From Pseudonocardia sp. (GTDB lineage: Bacteria > Actinomycetota > Actinomycetes > Mycobacteriales > Pseudonocardiaceae), in NCBI GenBank assembly GCA_025869365.1, contig JAOZVV010000025.1, positions 1 to 64,000 on the forward strand: a DNA stretch of 64,000 nt. The letters are read 5' to 3'. Of the stretch, positions 50,287 through 58,967 are shown piece after piece. The position numbers and the translations under genes were made by a program. Positions within the stretch are counted from its first letter, which is position 1, and the number at the start of each line of letters is the position of its first letter. The notes below the pieces were generated by a model. The model worked only from the letters and a program-made list of their open reading frames with translations, did not search any database and was not told the origin of the DNA.

Positions 50287-51483
50287 TCACGCTCGGTGGA
50301 CGCGCACGGGTATCGATGCCCAGGCCCGCAGGGTGTTGTTGAGCTGCCGTTCACCGTCGCCGACCTGCCGGATCGAGGCCACCCGCGCGGCCAGCGCGGT
50401 CAGCAGCGCCTCCGCCTCCAGCCGGGCGACGTGCTGGCCGACGCACTGGTGCAGACCCATCCCGAACCCGACGTGCCCGGACGGGTCCCGGCCGAGGTCG
50501 AAGGCGTCCGGGTCCGCCCAGCGCCGGGGATCGCGGTTGGCGGCGCCGAGGAACATGAGGACCTTGCCGCCGTCCGGGATCACCGTCCCCCCGATCTCCA
50601 CGTCCCTGGTGGCGGTCCGGAAGAAGGTCTGCACCGGGGACTGCCAGCGCACGGCCTCGTCGAAGGCGACCCGCGCCAGCTGCGGGCGCTCGCGCAGGCG
50701 CCGCCACTGCGCGGGGTGGGTCGCGAACGCGTGCAGCACCGCCGCGAGGCCGTGCACCGTCGTGTCGATGCCCGCGGACAGCAGCGAGCGCACGACCAGC
50801 GGGGCCTGCTCCGGGGTGATCTCCCCGCGGTCGGCGGCCGCCCAGACCGCGGCGCCGAACCCGTCGCCGGACAGTGCCTCCCGAGCGCACTGGCCGGCGA
50901 CCCGGGCCCCGAGCTCGGGCGCCCGCGGCCTGCCCGCCTCGACGAGCGCGTTGGCCGGGCCGAAGGCGTTGAACAGATGGTTGCCGTAGGGCAGGAGGTT
51001 CTCCCGGCCGTCCGGGCCCAGCCCCACCGCGTCCGGGAAGACGCGAAGCGGAAAGGCCTCGGCGAGCGCGGGGACGGCGTCGAACTCGTCGGGGCCGGCC
51101 AGGACCTCGTCGACGAGCGCCTCGGCGTCGGCGGACCACCGCTCGCGGAGCGAGCGCAGCACCCGGGGGCCCAGGACCGCCGACAGCACCCGGCGCGGGG
51201 CGTCGTGGCGTGGCGGATCGGACTCCAGGAGCAGGCTGGGCGGTCGCCAGGGCTTCTCGAGGCGGAAGTTCGACAGCCCCACCCCGGCCCCGGACTGCAG
51301 GCCCTGCCAGTTCGTGAGTGCGGCGTGCACCTGCTCGTGACGGCCGAACGCGTGGACGCCGTGGCTGGTCAGGTAGACCACGGGACCGGCCTCGCGAAGC
51401 CGCTCCTGGAACGGCAGGGGATCGGCGAGGACCTCGGGGGAGAAGGGGTCGACGGTGGTGGTGGGCACGGCCGCGAGGCTCAC
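50287..51483 (-). CDS. Cytochrome P450, CYP199-like
   Basis: 398 residues from GTG 51483 (AGGAG five bases upstream), eight bases after the reductase stop. I-helix SAGIDTTVHG (Thr pair for oxygen activation), ExxR-region FDEAVRWQSPVQTFFRTATR, and heme loop HVGFGMGLHQCVGQHVARLE with axial Cys347. The QTFFRTATRDVEI and VLMFLGAANRDPRRW strings resemble CYP199A enzymes, which demethylate 4-methoxybenzoate and oxidise other para-substituted benzoates. Substrate here is inferred from similarity only. The neighbouring PDR-type reductase is the expected electron donor. Confidence 0.9.
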   Translation of the reverse strand: MSLAAVPTTTVDPFSPEVLADPLPFQERLREAGPVVYLTSHGVHAFGRHEQVHAALTNWQGLQSGAGVGLSNFRLEKPWRPPSLLLESDPPRHDAPRRVLSAVLGPRVLRSLRERWSADAEALVDEVLAGPDEFDAVPALAEAFPLRVFPDAVGLGPDGRENLLPYGNHLFNAFGPANALVEAGRPRAPELGARVAGQCAREALSGDGFGAAVWAAADRGEITPEQAPLVVRSLLSAGIDTTVHGLAAVLHAFATHPAQWRRLRERPQLARVAFDEAVRWQSPVQTFFRTATRDVEIGGTVIPDGGKVLMFLGAANRDPRRWADPDAFDLGRDPSGHVGFGMGLHQCVGQHVARLEAEALLTALAARVASIRQVGDGERQLNNTLRAWASIPVRVHRA

Positions 51484-51491
51484 GGGAGCTC

Positions 51492-52438
51492 CTAGAGGTC
51501 GAGGACGAGCCGGTCGCCGAGGGAGCGCGAGACGCAGACGAACATGCAGTCCCCCGCGGCGCGCTCGGCGTCGTCGAGGATCGAGTCGCGGTGCTCCGGG
51601 AGTCCCGCGAGGACGTCGGTCTCGCACGTGCCGCACAGGCCCTGCCGGCAGGAGGAGAGCACCTCGACACCCGCCTTCCCGAGTGCCTCGAGCACCGACA
51701 GGTCCGGGGGGACCGTGACGGTCCCGCCGGTCCGGGCCAGCTCGACGTCGAACGGGGTGGTGCGGGACGGCGCGCCCTGCTCCCGCGCGACGAACCGTTC
51801 GGTCCGCAGCGCGAACGGCGGCCAGGCCGCACAGATCCGCTCGACGGCGTCCAGCAGCGGGCCGGGGCCGCAGCAGTAGACCTTCGTGGCGGGGTCCGGT
51901 GCACCGAGCCAGCGGGGCAGGTCGATCAGCCCGCACTCGTCCTGCGGGACGACGTGGACCCGCTCGCCGTGGACGGCGAGCTCGTCCAGGAACGCCATCG
52001 ACCCGCGGGTGCGGCCGCCGTAGACGAGTGTCCAGTCCGCGCCGAGCAGCTCCGCCTGGTGGACCATCGGCAGCAGCGGCGTGATCCCGATCCCGCCCGC
52101 GACGAAGAGGTAACGCGAGGCCGGGACCAGCGGGAAGTTGTTCCGGGGGCCGCCGAGGCCGACGAGGTCGCCGACCGCGAGCACGTCGTGGACGTACGCG
52201 GAGCCGCCTCGCCCGGCGACCTCGCGGAGCACCCCGACCCGGTAGGTCTCGGCGTCCCAGCGGTTCCCGCACAGCGAGTACTGGCGGGTCAAGCCGTTCG
52301 GCAGGATCAGGTCGACGTGCGCGCCCGGCGCCAGTCCGGCAGGCGGCCGCCGTCCGGCCTCGCGAGGGTCAGGGTCACGACGCCGTCCGCCGCGGTCGCC
52401 TTGCCGGCGATCCTGAGCTCGAGTGCCTTCTCCGGCAT
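51492..52438 (-). pseudogene. PDR/VanB-family FMN/2Fe-2S reductase with apparent frameshift
   Basis: Read from ATG 52438 (GGGAGG five bases upstream), the N-terminus is normal for this family (MPEKALELRIAGKA, then VVTLTLARPDGGRLPDW), but the frame soon stops. Dropping one frame near 52329-52330 restores PGAHVDLILPNGLTRQYSLCG and the rest: GGIGITPLLPM, VYCCGPGPLLDAV and the C-terminal ferredoxin domain SSCRQGLCGTCETDV with its Cys ligands. One base appears missing after the TGG codon. It is either a true frameshift or a sequencing error. An alternative start at 52514 avoids the shift but gives an arginine-rich N-terminus unlike the family. Confidence 0.75.
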
Positions 52439-52566
52439 CACGGCCTCCCGTCGTCGTCGGGTGCACCGAGCATGCGGCGCCGGGAGGGATGGTCACCAGG
52501 GCCCTCCCATCCACCGGGAGACCTCGTGGGACGGCGGGTGCACTCCGTCGTGTGGCCGCCGGTCCG

Positions 52567-52581
52567 GTGGTGTATCACCAC
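52567..52581. promoter_or_regulatory. 15-base palindrome before the DUF2252 gene
   Basis: GTGGTG-TAT-CACCAC is a perfect 6-bp inverted repeat ending three bases before ATG 52585. It could be an operator; it also covers the place where the ribosome site should be. Confidence 0.35.
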
Positions 52582-52584
52582 ACG

Positions 52585-53991
52585 ATGCAGCCGCACGTCG
52601 TCATCGCGTCGGTGGACCGGCGCGGCTTCGCGTCCCTCTCCGCCCCGGCGACACCCCGGGCCGAGCGCTACACGATCGGCAAGGGCCTGCGACAGGTCGC
52701 GCCGAGGTCGTCCCTGGGGAGGTGGTCGCCCGCGAACCGGACCGTGGACGCGGTGGGCTCGGTGATCGCGACCAACGCGGGCCGGGTCGAGCGGCTCGTC
52801 CCGGTGCGGATCGGGCGGATGAGCGTCTCCCCGTACACCTTCCTGCGCGGGGCCGCGGCGCTGCACGCGTCGGACTTCGCGGGCCTGCCGGCCACCGGCA
52901 TCCGGCCGGTGATCTGCGGGGACGCCCACCTGGCCAACTTCGGCTTCTACGCCTCGCCCGAGCGGGACCTCGTCTTCGACCTCAACGACTTCGACGAGGC
53001 CCATCCCGGCGCCTGGGAGTGGGACCTGCGCCGCCTCGTCGCCAGCGTGTGGGTGGCGGGGCGGGACAACAACGCCTCCGAGGCGGCGTGCGAGGCCGCT
53101 GTGACGCGGTGCGTGGACGCCTACGGTGGGCATCTGGACCACCTCGCCGAGGAGCCGTTGCTGGCCCGCTCCTACGAGCGCATCGGGGCGGACCTGATGC
53201 ACGAGCGGGCACCGCGGCGCTCCACCCGCAAGGCCGTCGACGACGCCGCCCGCCGGGCCCGCAAGCGCACGAGCGACCGGGCGCTCCCGCGGTTCGTCCG
53301 GGACTCCGGCGGAGCCCGGGCGCTGGTCGAGGAGCCGCCGCTGATCACCCGCCCGGACGACACCCAGTACGGGCGGATCGTCGCCGCCCTCGACGCCTAC
53401 CTGGAGACCCTTCCCCCGCACTGGGCCCGGGTCGTGGGCGGGTACCGGGTGGTGGACGTCGCGCACAAGGTCGTCGGCGTCGGCTCCGTGGGGTTGCGCG
53501 CCTACATCGCGCTGTGCGAGGGATCGAGCCCGGACGACGTGCTGTTCCTGCAGCTCAAGCAGGCGCGCCGGTCCGTGATCGCCCCGTACGTGCACGGCGA
53601 CGACGCCTGGCACGCCCACCAGGGCCAGCGCGTCGTGGAGTACCAGCAGGCGCTGCAGACCGTCTCGGACCCGCTGCTGGGCTGGACGACCGTCGGGGAC
53701 CGCCAGTACTACGTGCGCCAGTTCCGGGACATGAAGGGCGCGATCGTCCTCGACGGGATCGGTGCCGAGGCGCTCGCGGACTACGCCGCGGTGTGCGGCC
53801 TGCTGCTGGCCAAGGGGCACGCCCGGACCAGCGGCGCGTCCATGATCTCGGGCTACCTCGGCGGGGGCGGGAAGGCGGGTAAGGCACTGTGCCGGTTCGC
53901 GCGGCTCTACGCGGACCAGACCGAGCAGGACCACGACGCCTTGCTCGGCGCGATCCGTCGCGGTGAGCTACCGTGCGAACCCGGTGTGTGA
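52585..53991 (+). CDS. DUF2252 family protein
   Basis: 468 residues from ATG 52585. DUF2252 signatures: RIGRMSVSPYTFLRGAAALH, VICGDAHLANFGFYASPERD, VFDLNDFDEAHPGAWEWDL, VVDVAHKVVGVGSVGLRAYI, LQLKQARRSVI, QRVVEYQQALQTVSDPLLGW and YYVRQFRDMKGAI. The GDAHLANFG and D-x-N-D-F-D pairs look like the catalytic and metal sites of the protein-kinase/aminoglycoside-phosphotransferase fold, so a small-molecule kinase is conceivable. The family has no established reaction. It diverges from the reductase gene; a small membrane-protein gene follows. Confidence 0.88.
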   Translation: MQPHVVIASVDRRGFASLSAPATPRAERYTIGKGLRQVAPRSSLGRWSPANRTVDAVGSVIATNAGRVERLVPVRIGRMSVSPYTFLRGAAALHASDFAGLPATGIRPVICGDAHLANFGFYASPERDLVFDLNDFDEAHPGAWEWDLRRLVASVWVAGRDNNASEAACEAAVTRCVDAYGGHLDHLAEEPLLARSYERIGADLMHERAPRRSTRKAVDDAARRARKRTSDRALPRFVRDSGGARALVEEPPLITRPDDTQYGRIVAALDAYLETLPPHWARVVGGYRVVDVAHKVVGVGSVGLRAYIALCEGSSPDDVLFLQLKQARRSVIAPYVHGDDAWHAHQGQRVVEYQQALQTVSDPLLGWTTVGDRQYYVRQFRDMKGAIVLDGIGAEALADYAAVCGLLLAKGHARTSGASMISGYLGGGGKAGKALCRFARLYADQTEQDHDALLGAIRRGELPCEPGV

Positions 53992-54056
53992 GAACTCGTG
54001 GAGGTTCCCGGATGCCGGCGCGGATGCAGGACGGACTCCGGTCGGGGGGCGACACG

Positions 54057-54305
54057 ATGACACTGATGGCGATCGCGCTGGGCTGGGTCGCGGCGGCGCT
54101 CGTCGTCGGTGCCGTCCTGGCGCTGCTCATGCGGCGGGTCAGCCGCGCGGACGACCCGGTGGTGGAGCTGCCGCTCCCGCAGATGGGCGAGGCGCCCGAG
54201 GAACCGGACGTGCAGCTCCCGGCCCCGCGCGGCGAGGCCCCTGCGGTGGGCGCCGAGCCGCCGACGACGCAGGCCCGCGGGCGGGCCCGCGTCGTCCGTC
54301 GCTGA
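54057..54305 (+). CDS. Small single-helix membrane protein, unknown
   Basis: 82 residues from ATG 54057; a run of six G lies seven bases upstream. One helix (IALGWVAAALVVGAVLALLM) near the N-terminus is followed by Arg-rich MRRVSRADD and a Pro/Glu-rich tail. It follows the DUF2252 gene by 65 bases and may be co-transcribed. No family recognised. It ends 16 bases before the convergent methyltransferase gene. Confidence 0.55.
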   Translation: MTLMAIALGWVAAALVVGAVLALLMRRVSRADDPVVELPLPQMGEAPEEPDVQLPAPRGEAPAVGAEPPTTQARGRARVVRR

Positions 54306-54321
54306 GCCCGCCGGGCGGACC

Positions 54322-55443
54322 TCAGCCGGTCATCTCCTCCGCGACCACCCAGCGGCCGCCGCTCGCCTCGATCTCCGGCATCGCCTTGCGCACCTCGGGC
54401 AGCAGGTCCGGGACGAACAGCACGACGTTGTCCGGTCTCGCGGCCACCAGCTCGTCCGGGGAGATGATCGGGATCTCGCTGCCGGGCAGCCTGCGCCCGG
54501 CCTTGGCCTCGGCCGCGTCCGCGACGTACGGCATGAGCTCGGGGCCGATCCCGGCCGTGTTCAGCAGCGCGACCGAGCGGGACGCGGCGCTGTAGCCCAG
54601 CGTCGTGCGGCCCGCCGCCTTCTCCGCGTCCACGAAGCTCCGCAGCGCGCCGACGGTGGCGGTGGTGGCCTCCTGCAGGCTGCGGGCCCTGGCCGGATCG
54701 AGTACCCCGACGGCCTTCTCGCCCTCGACGATCCGGGCGACGGCCCCGTCCGGCACACCGCCGCGGCGCGCCGCGAGCAGCACCGTGCCGCCGTAGAGCG
54801 GATACCGGAACGCGGTGACCGGGGTGAGCCCGACGCTCGCGAGCATCGTGATCAGCGCCGGCGTGGAGTAGTAGGCGTAGTGGCCGTGCCGCAGGGCGTT
54901 CCACTGGCCGTGCTCGATGATCGCGCGGAACGAGTGGAACTGGAACAGCAGCACGCCGTCCGGGGTGAGCCGGTCCACCCGCTCCGCCAGGGCGGCGGCC
55001 TGGTCCGCGTCGTGCATCATCCCGATGTTGTCGATGATCACGTCCGCGCGCTGCCCGTCCGCGGCCGGCGTCAGGCCGCGCTCGAGCAGGATGTCCAGCC
55101 AGTCCCCGCCGTGCGGGCTGCCGTACTCGACGACGACCTTCCCGGGGGCCACGATCCCGGCCGCCGCCATGTCCGCGACGGCCTCCTTCGCCTGTTCGAT
55201 CCAGGCGTCCGGTTCCTTGCCGCGCGGCTCCTCGGGGACCGTCGGGTCCTCGATCAGCTGGGCGAGGCCGCAGCCGCCGCAGAGCCACATGCGCAGCGGA
55301 TGCACCGGGTCCGGGCCCGGCTCGGTGGCCAGGGGGAACAGGTCGCTGGCGGGCTGGAGTCCGGCGTCGAGCACGAGCTCGCCGTCGGTCGACCGGCAGA
55401 ATCGGCAGGTGACGTCGTCCTGGTCCGGCATCGGCGCGCTCAT
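54322..55443 (-). CDS. C-methyltransferase-like protein, possibly degenerate
   Basis: 373 residues from ATG 55443, overlapping the neighbouring stop (ATGA). N-terminal zinc-binding module: CRFCRSTDGELVLDAG and LCGGCGLAQLIEDPT. The SAM region is shorter than normal (VVVEYGSPHGGDWLDILLER), and the family's catalytic Y-H-E-H loop reads RHGHYAYYS, lacking the Glu. The C-terminal domain (LGYSAASRSVALLNTAGIG) is intact. The layout is that of NDP-4-keto-sugar C-methyltransferases such as TylC3/NovU, but the missing Glu and short SAM domain raise doubt about activity. Tandem to the intact paralog upstream. Confidence 0.75.
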   Translation of the reverse strand: MSAPMPDQDDVTCRFCRSTDGELVLDAGLQPASDLFPLATEPGPDPVHPLRMWLCGGCGLAQLIEDPTVPEEPRGKEPDAWIEQAKEAVADMAAAGIVAPGKVVVEYGSPHGGDWLDILLERGLTPAADGQRADVIIDNIGMMHDADQAAALAERVDRLTPDGVLLFQFHSFRAIIEHGQWNALRHGHYAYYSTPALITMLASVGLTPVTAFRYPLYGGTVLLAARRGGVPDGAVARIVEGEKAVGVLDPARARSLQEATTATVGALRSFVDAEKAAGRTTLGYSAASRSVALLNTAGIGPELMPYVADAAEAKAGRRLPGSEIPIISPDELVAARPDNVVLFVPDLLPEVRKAMPEIEASGGRWVVAEEMTG

Positions 55444-56759
55444 CCCATCACCTGCGGGCTCGGGACCGGAACGATGAAGCGCCCGCCGGCCCGCCGGTAC
55501 TCCTCCTCCTGCTTCATGATCTCGTTCTTGAAGTTCCAGGCCAGCAGCAGCACGTAGTCCGGCTTGCGCGTCATGAGCTCCGACGGGTCCAGCACGGGGA
55601 TCCGCGCGCCCGGGACGAGCTTGCCCTGCTTGTGGGTGTTCACGTCCGCCACGAAGTCGATGACGTTCGCGCCGATGCCGGTGGAGTTCAGCAGGGTGGC
55701 GCCCTTGGCGGCCGCGCCGTAGGCGGCGATGGACTTGCCCTGGGCCCGCAGCTCGCGCAGCAACGTGGACAGCTGCGTCTGGTTGGCCGCGACGCGTGCG
55801 CCGAAGTCCGCGTAGGAGGAGAAGTCGTCCAGGCCGAGGGCGTACTCCTCGTCCAGGTGGCGCAGCGCCCGATCGGTGGGCGTGCCGGTGCGGCCGGCGC
55901 TCCAGCGCAGCGTGCCGCCGTGCAGGTCCGGGAAGAACTCGACGTCGAGCAGCTGCAGGCCGTGGCGGGCGAAGAGCTTCTGCACCGCGATCGTGGAGAA
56001 GTAGCAGAAGTGCTCGTGGTAGACGGTGTCGAACTCGCAGTGCTCCAGCAGGTACCGGACGCCGGGGTTCTCCACCTGGATGACGCCGTCGTCCGCGACG
56101 AGGGCGGCCATCCCGGCGACGAAGCCGTTCAGGTCCGGGACGTGCGCCATCACGTTGTTCGCGATCACGACGTCCGCCGCGCCGTGCTCCTTGCGGATCC
56201 GCAGCCCGGTGTCCGCGCCGAAGAACTCCTCGAGGGTCGGGATCCCGGCGGCCCGGGCCGCGGCGGCCGGACCCGCGGTCGGCTCGACACCCAGCACCGG
56301 GATGCCGTGCTCGACGAAGCGCCTCAGCAGGTAGCCGTCGTTGCTGGCCAGCTCGACGACGAACGACTCCGAGTCCAGCCCGCGCTCGTCGACGAGGGTG
56401 TCGACGTGCGCCGCCGAGTGCGTGAGCAGCGCCTTGATGAAGGAGGAGTAGTAGGGGTAGTCCGCGTCGAACATGGCTTCGGCCGGGAGCTCGTGGGTGA
56501 GCTGCACGAGCGAGCACGACGGGCAGAAGCCGATCGCGAGGGGGAAGGAGGGGTCCGGGGTCGCGGACCGAGCCGGCTCGACGAGCGCGTTGGCGATCGG
56601 CGTCGCGCCGAGGGACAGGAACTCCCGCACTCCCGGGGTCCCGCAGGCGCGGCAGCACGTCACGTACTCCGCGACCGCGGACCTGCGCGGGATCGGCAAC
56701 GCCACACTATGGGTGGCGACCATGCCCACCGGTTCCTGAACCCTCTGATCCTGACCCAT
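55440..56759 (-). CDS. NDP-sugar C-methyltransferase-like protein (NovU/TylC3 type)
   Basis: 439 residues from ATG 56759, chosen because GGGGAG lies seven bases upstream; ATG 56723 is an alternative. Zinc module: CCRACGTPGVREFLSLG and GFCPSCSLVQLTHELP. SAM domain: FVVELASNDGYLLRRFVEHG, VLGVEPTAG and VIANNVMAHVPDLNGFV. Catalytic loop YHEHFCYFS has both Glu and His. C-terminal domain: AAYGAAAKGATLLNSTGIG and DVNTHKQGKLVPG. Such enzymes methylate C3 of 4-keto-deoxy sugars. The nearby rml genes make a 4-keto-6-deoxy intermediate, so a branched deoxy sugar is possible, though no other branching-sugar genes are seen. Confidence 0.85.
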   Translation of the reverse strand: MGQDQRVQEPVGMVATHSVALPIPRRSAVAEYVTCCRACGTPGVREFLSLGATPIANALVEPARSATPDPSFPLAIGFCPSCSLVQLTHELPAEAMFDADYPYYSSFIKALLTHSAAHVDTLVDERGLDSESFVVELASNDGYLLRRFVEHGIPVLGVEPTAGPAAAARAAGIPTLEEFFGADTGLRIRKEHGAADVVIANNVMAHVPDLNGFVAGMAALVADDGVIQVENPGVRYLLEHCEFDTVYHEHFCYFSTIAVQKLFARHGLQLLDVEFFPDLHGGTLRWSAGRTGTPTDRALRHLDEEYALGLDDFSSYADFGARVAANQTQLSTLLRELRAQGKSIAAYGAAAKGATLLNSTGIGANVIDFVADVNTHKQGKLVPGARIPVLDPSELMTRKPDYVLLLAWNFKNEIMKQEEEYRRAGGRFIVPVPSPQVMG

Positions 56760-57435
56760 ATCCCCGCTCCCCGCTCCGCTGCGATGTCGACCCGGCTCCG
56801 GGCGCACCGTATGACTCGTCTTCGGGGGAGGACCGGGCGGTGTTACCGACCTCTGCACGGTTTGACGTCGTATGCCCGAACTCGGTCGGGTCTCGTGCCG
56901 GGCTCCCCCGATCTGCCACGACCGAGCGAGACTCAGATCACATCGACGGTGCCGAAGTACCTCGGTGCGCCCCCGGCCCGGAGGGCCGCGTGGAGGTGGC
57001 TGCGGCTCCGGGTGCCGGGCCGGTGGGACGACGGACGTTGCCGTACTCCATCCATTCCGTCACCGCCGCCCGTTCGGTGGGGCCGGGCGAGGCCGCGACC
57101 CGCGGTACGTCCGGTCGGGGACACGGGCCGCCGCAGCCGGCCGAGGGGGAGTGCCGGTAGCTGGGAGTGTCACCGAGAGGGCCGAATCCATCGATCGAGT
57201 GGTCATCGTGAGCTGCGTTCGGACCGGTAATGACCGAACGTGATGCTCGGACGGGCGGCGGTGAGGCTCTTTCAGCAATGCGACGATCACGCAGAGTTCA
57301 CATTTCTGCACGTCAGGTACCCGTAACGGTGAGGGGCGTCTCATCGTTCATACGGTTGAGGATTCGACGAAACGTCGCGGGGTGACGGGACGACTTCCTC
57401 GTCACAGTGCTTTTCACGTGTCTTGGGGGCCGATC
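56760..57435. promoter_or_regulatory. 676-base gap between divergent operons
   Basis: No convincing gene on either strand. It contains the inverted repeat at 57216-57240 and the element CCCGTAACGGTG at 57320-57331, identical over 12 bases to 2987-2998. It must carry promoters for the methyltransferase pair (leftward) and the phosphoglycosyl transferase gene (rightward). Confidence 0.45.
57216..57240. promoter_or_regulatory. 7-bp inverted repeat, possible operator
   Basis: CGTTCGG at 57216-57222 is the reverse complement of CCGAACG at 57234-57240, with an 11-base spacer containing GGTAATGA. It lies about 200 bases upstream of the phosphoglycosyl transferase start. Confidence 0.35.
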
Positions 57436-58890
57436 GTGAGTTCTGTCGAGTCACCGCGGGTGACCGGCCGTGGTCTGCATCGCCGCTCGCCTTCCGTGAC
57501 CGGCGGCGGCAAGCAGAGCTACGTGCGTCCAGAGTCGCCTGATCGTGGGGCGGCTGACCGCCTCACCGCGAAGGTCCGGGCCTGGATGATCGTCCTCCCG
57601 CTGGACTTCCTGCTCCTGCTGGTCCCCCTGACGTGGAACCCCGAGCAGTGGAAGGCGACCGTGGCCATGGCCGCGCTGAGCGTCGTCCTGCTCAGCGGTG
57701 GCCGCCGCTACCGGGCCCGCCTGCACCTGAGCGTGCTCGACGAGCTGCCCTCGATCCTCGGCCGGCTGTTCAGCGCCGGGGCCATCGTCGCCACCGTGAT
57801 CGCGCTGCGGAACCAGCAGGAGGAGGTCGCCACGTTCCTGGTGAGCGGAGCGGCCGGCATCGGCCTGGTCGTGCTCGGCCGGGGCATGACGACCTGGCTC
57901 ATCTCGGCCGCCCGCCGGTACGGCCGCACCCGGCACCGCACGATCATGCTCGGCGGCGGTCGGCTGGCCGCGGAGCTCGCGGAGACCCTGGTCCGGGACT
58001 CGCGCTACGGGCTCGAGCTCGTCGGCTTCGTCGACGAGACGGACGACGCGCCGGCGGTGCGGGCGACGCCACGCCTCGGACGCCTGGCGGACCTGCAGGA
58101 CGCGGTCCGGGCGAGCGGGGCGGACGTCCTGCTGATCGCGGACGGGGACTTCGCCGAACAGGACCTGCTGGACCTGCTGCGCATGCCCGCCTGTGTCCCG
58201 TGCGATCTGCTCATCGTGCCGCGGATGCACCACTTCCACACCCAGACGGGGATGCCGGACAGGATCGGCTCGGTCCCCGTCATGCGGATCCTGACGCCGT
58301 CCCTCGAGGGGCCGGCCCGGATGGTGAAGCGCGGCTTCGACATGCTGGTCGCGGGTGTCGCCCTGATCATCGTGGCGCCGCTGCTCGCCGCGTGTGCGGT
58401 CGCCGTCCGGGTCGAGGGCGGCCCCGGGGTGATCTTCCGGCAGCAGCGCGTCGGCCGGGACGGGATCATCTTCGACTGTCTCAAGCTCCGCTCCATGCGC
58501 CCGGCCGACGAGACGGACTCGGCCACCACCTGGTCCGTCGCGAACGACAACCGGGTCGGCCGGGTCGGCCGGTTCCTGCGCCGCACGTCGTTGGACGAGC
58601 TACCTCAGCTGTGGAACATCCTGCGTGGGGACATGACGCTGGTGGGCCCGCGGCCCGAACGCCCGCACTTCGTGGACAGGTTCTCCCAGCAGTTCGAACG
58701 CTACGGCCACCGCCACCGCGTGCAGGCAGGGCTGACGGGGCTGGCGCAGGTCAGTGGCCTACGCGGGGACACCTCGATCGCGGACCGGGCCCGCTACGAC
58801 AACTACTACATCGAGAACTGGTCCCTGTGGCTGGACATCAAGATCATCATCAGGACCTTCTCGGAGGTCTTCTTCGCTCGCGGTCGATGA
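57436..58890 (+). CDS. Polyprenyl-phosphate sugar-phosphate transferase (WbaP/WcaJ type)
   Basis: 484 residues from GTG 57436, with GGGGG six bases upstream. Four helices (about 50-155), a Rossmann-like central domain (HRTIMLGGGRLAAELAETLV), then the catalytic domain: RGFDMLVAGVALIIVAPLLA, IFRQQRVGRDG, FDCLKLRSMRP, TSLDELPQLWNILRGDMTLV, GPRPERPHFVDRF, QAGLTGLAQVSGLRGDT and YDNYYIENWSLW. The W-S-V-A-N-D-N-R-V-G region is typical of undecaprenyl-phosphate glucose or galactose phosphotransferases. It starts the unit for the third polysaccharide set, followed by two transferase genes. Confidence 0.92.
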   Translation: MSSVESPRVTGRGLHRRSPSVTGGGKQSYVRPESPDRGAADRLTAKVRAWMIVLPLDFLLLLVPLTWNPEQWKATVAMAALSVVLLSGGRRYRARLHLSVLDELPSILGRLFSAGAIVATVIALRNQQEEVATFLVSGAAGIGLVVLGRGMTTWLISAARRYGRTRHRTIMLGGGRLAAELAETLVRDSRYGLELVGFVDETDDAPAVRATPRLGRLADLQDAVRASGADVLLIADGDFAEQDLLDLLRMPACVPCDLLIVPRMHHFHTQTGMPDRIGSVPVMRILTPSLEGPARMVKRGFDMLVAGVALIIVAPLLAACAVAVRVEGGPGVIFRQQRVGRDGIIFDCLKLRSMRPADETDSATTWSVANDNRVGRVGRFLRRTSLDELPQLWNILRGDMTLVGPRPERPHFVDRFSQQFERYGHRHRVQAGLTGLAQVSGLRGDTSIADRARYDNYYIENWSLWLDIKIIIRTFSEVFFARGR

Positions 58891-58967
58891 GCCGCCCGGG
58901 TCCAGCGGCGGGCCAGGCGCGGATCGTCGGTCAACGTCCTTCTCACCACCTCCGAACGGGGCAGCTC

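Noticed and set aside
52439..52514. Upstream start giving one uninterrupted frame for the PDR-type reductase
   Set aside because: The added N-terminus is arginine-rich and unlike the family, whereas the ATG at 52438 with GGGAGG gives the expected N-terminus until the one-base shift.
57060..57344. Possible 94-codon minus-strand gene in the 676-base gap
   Set aside because: No ribosome site, no motif and composition of a random high-GC frame.
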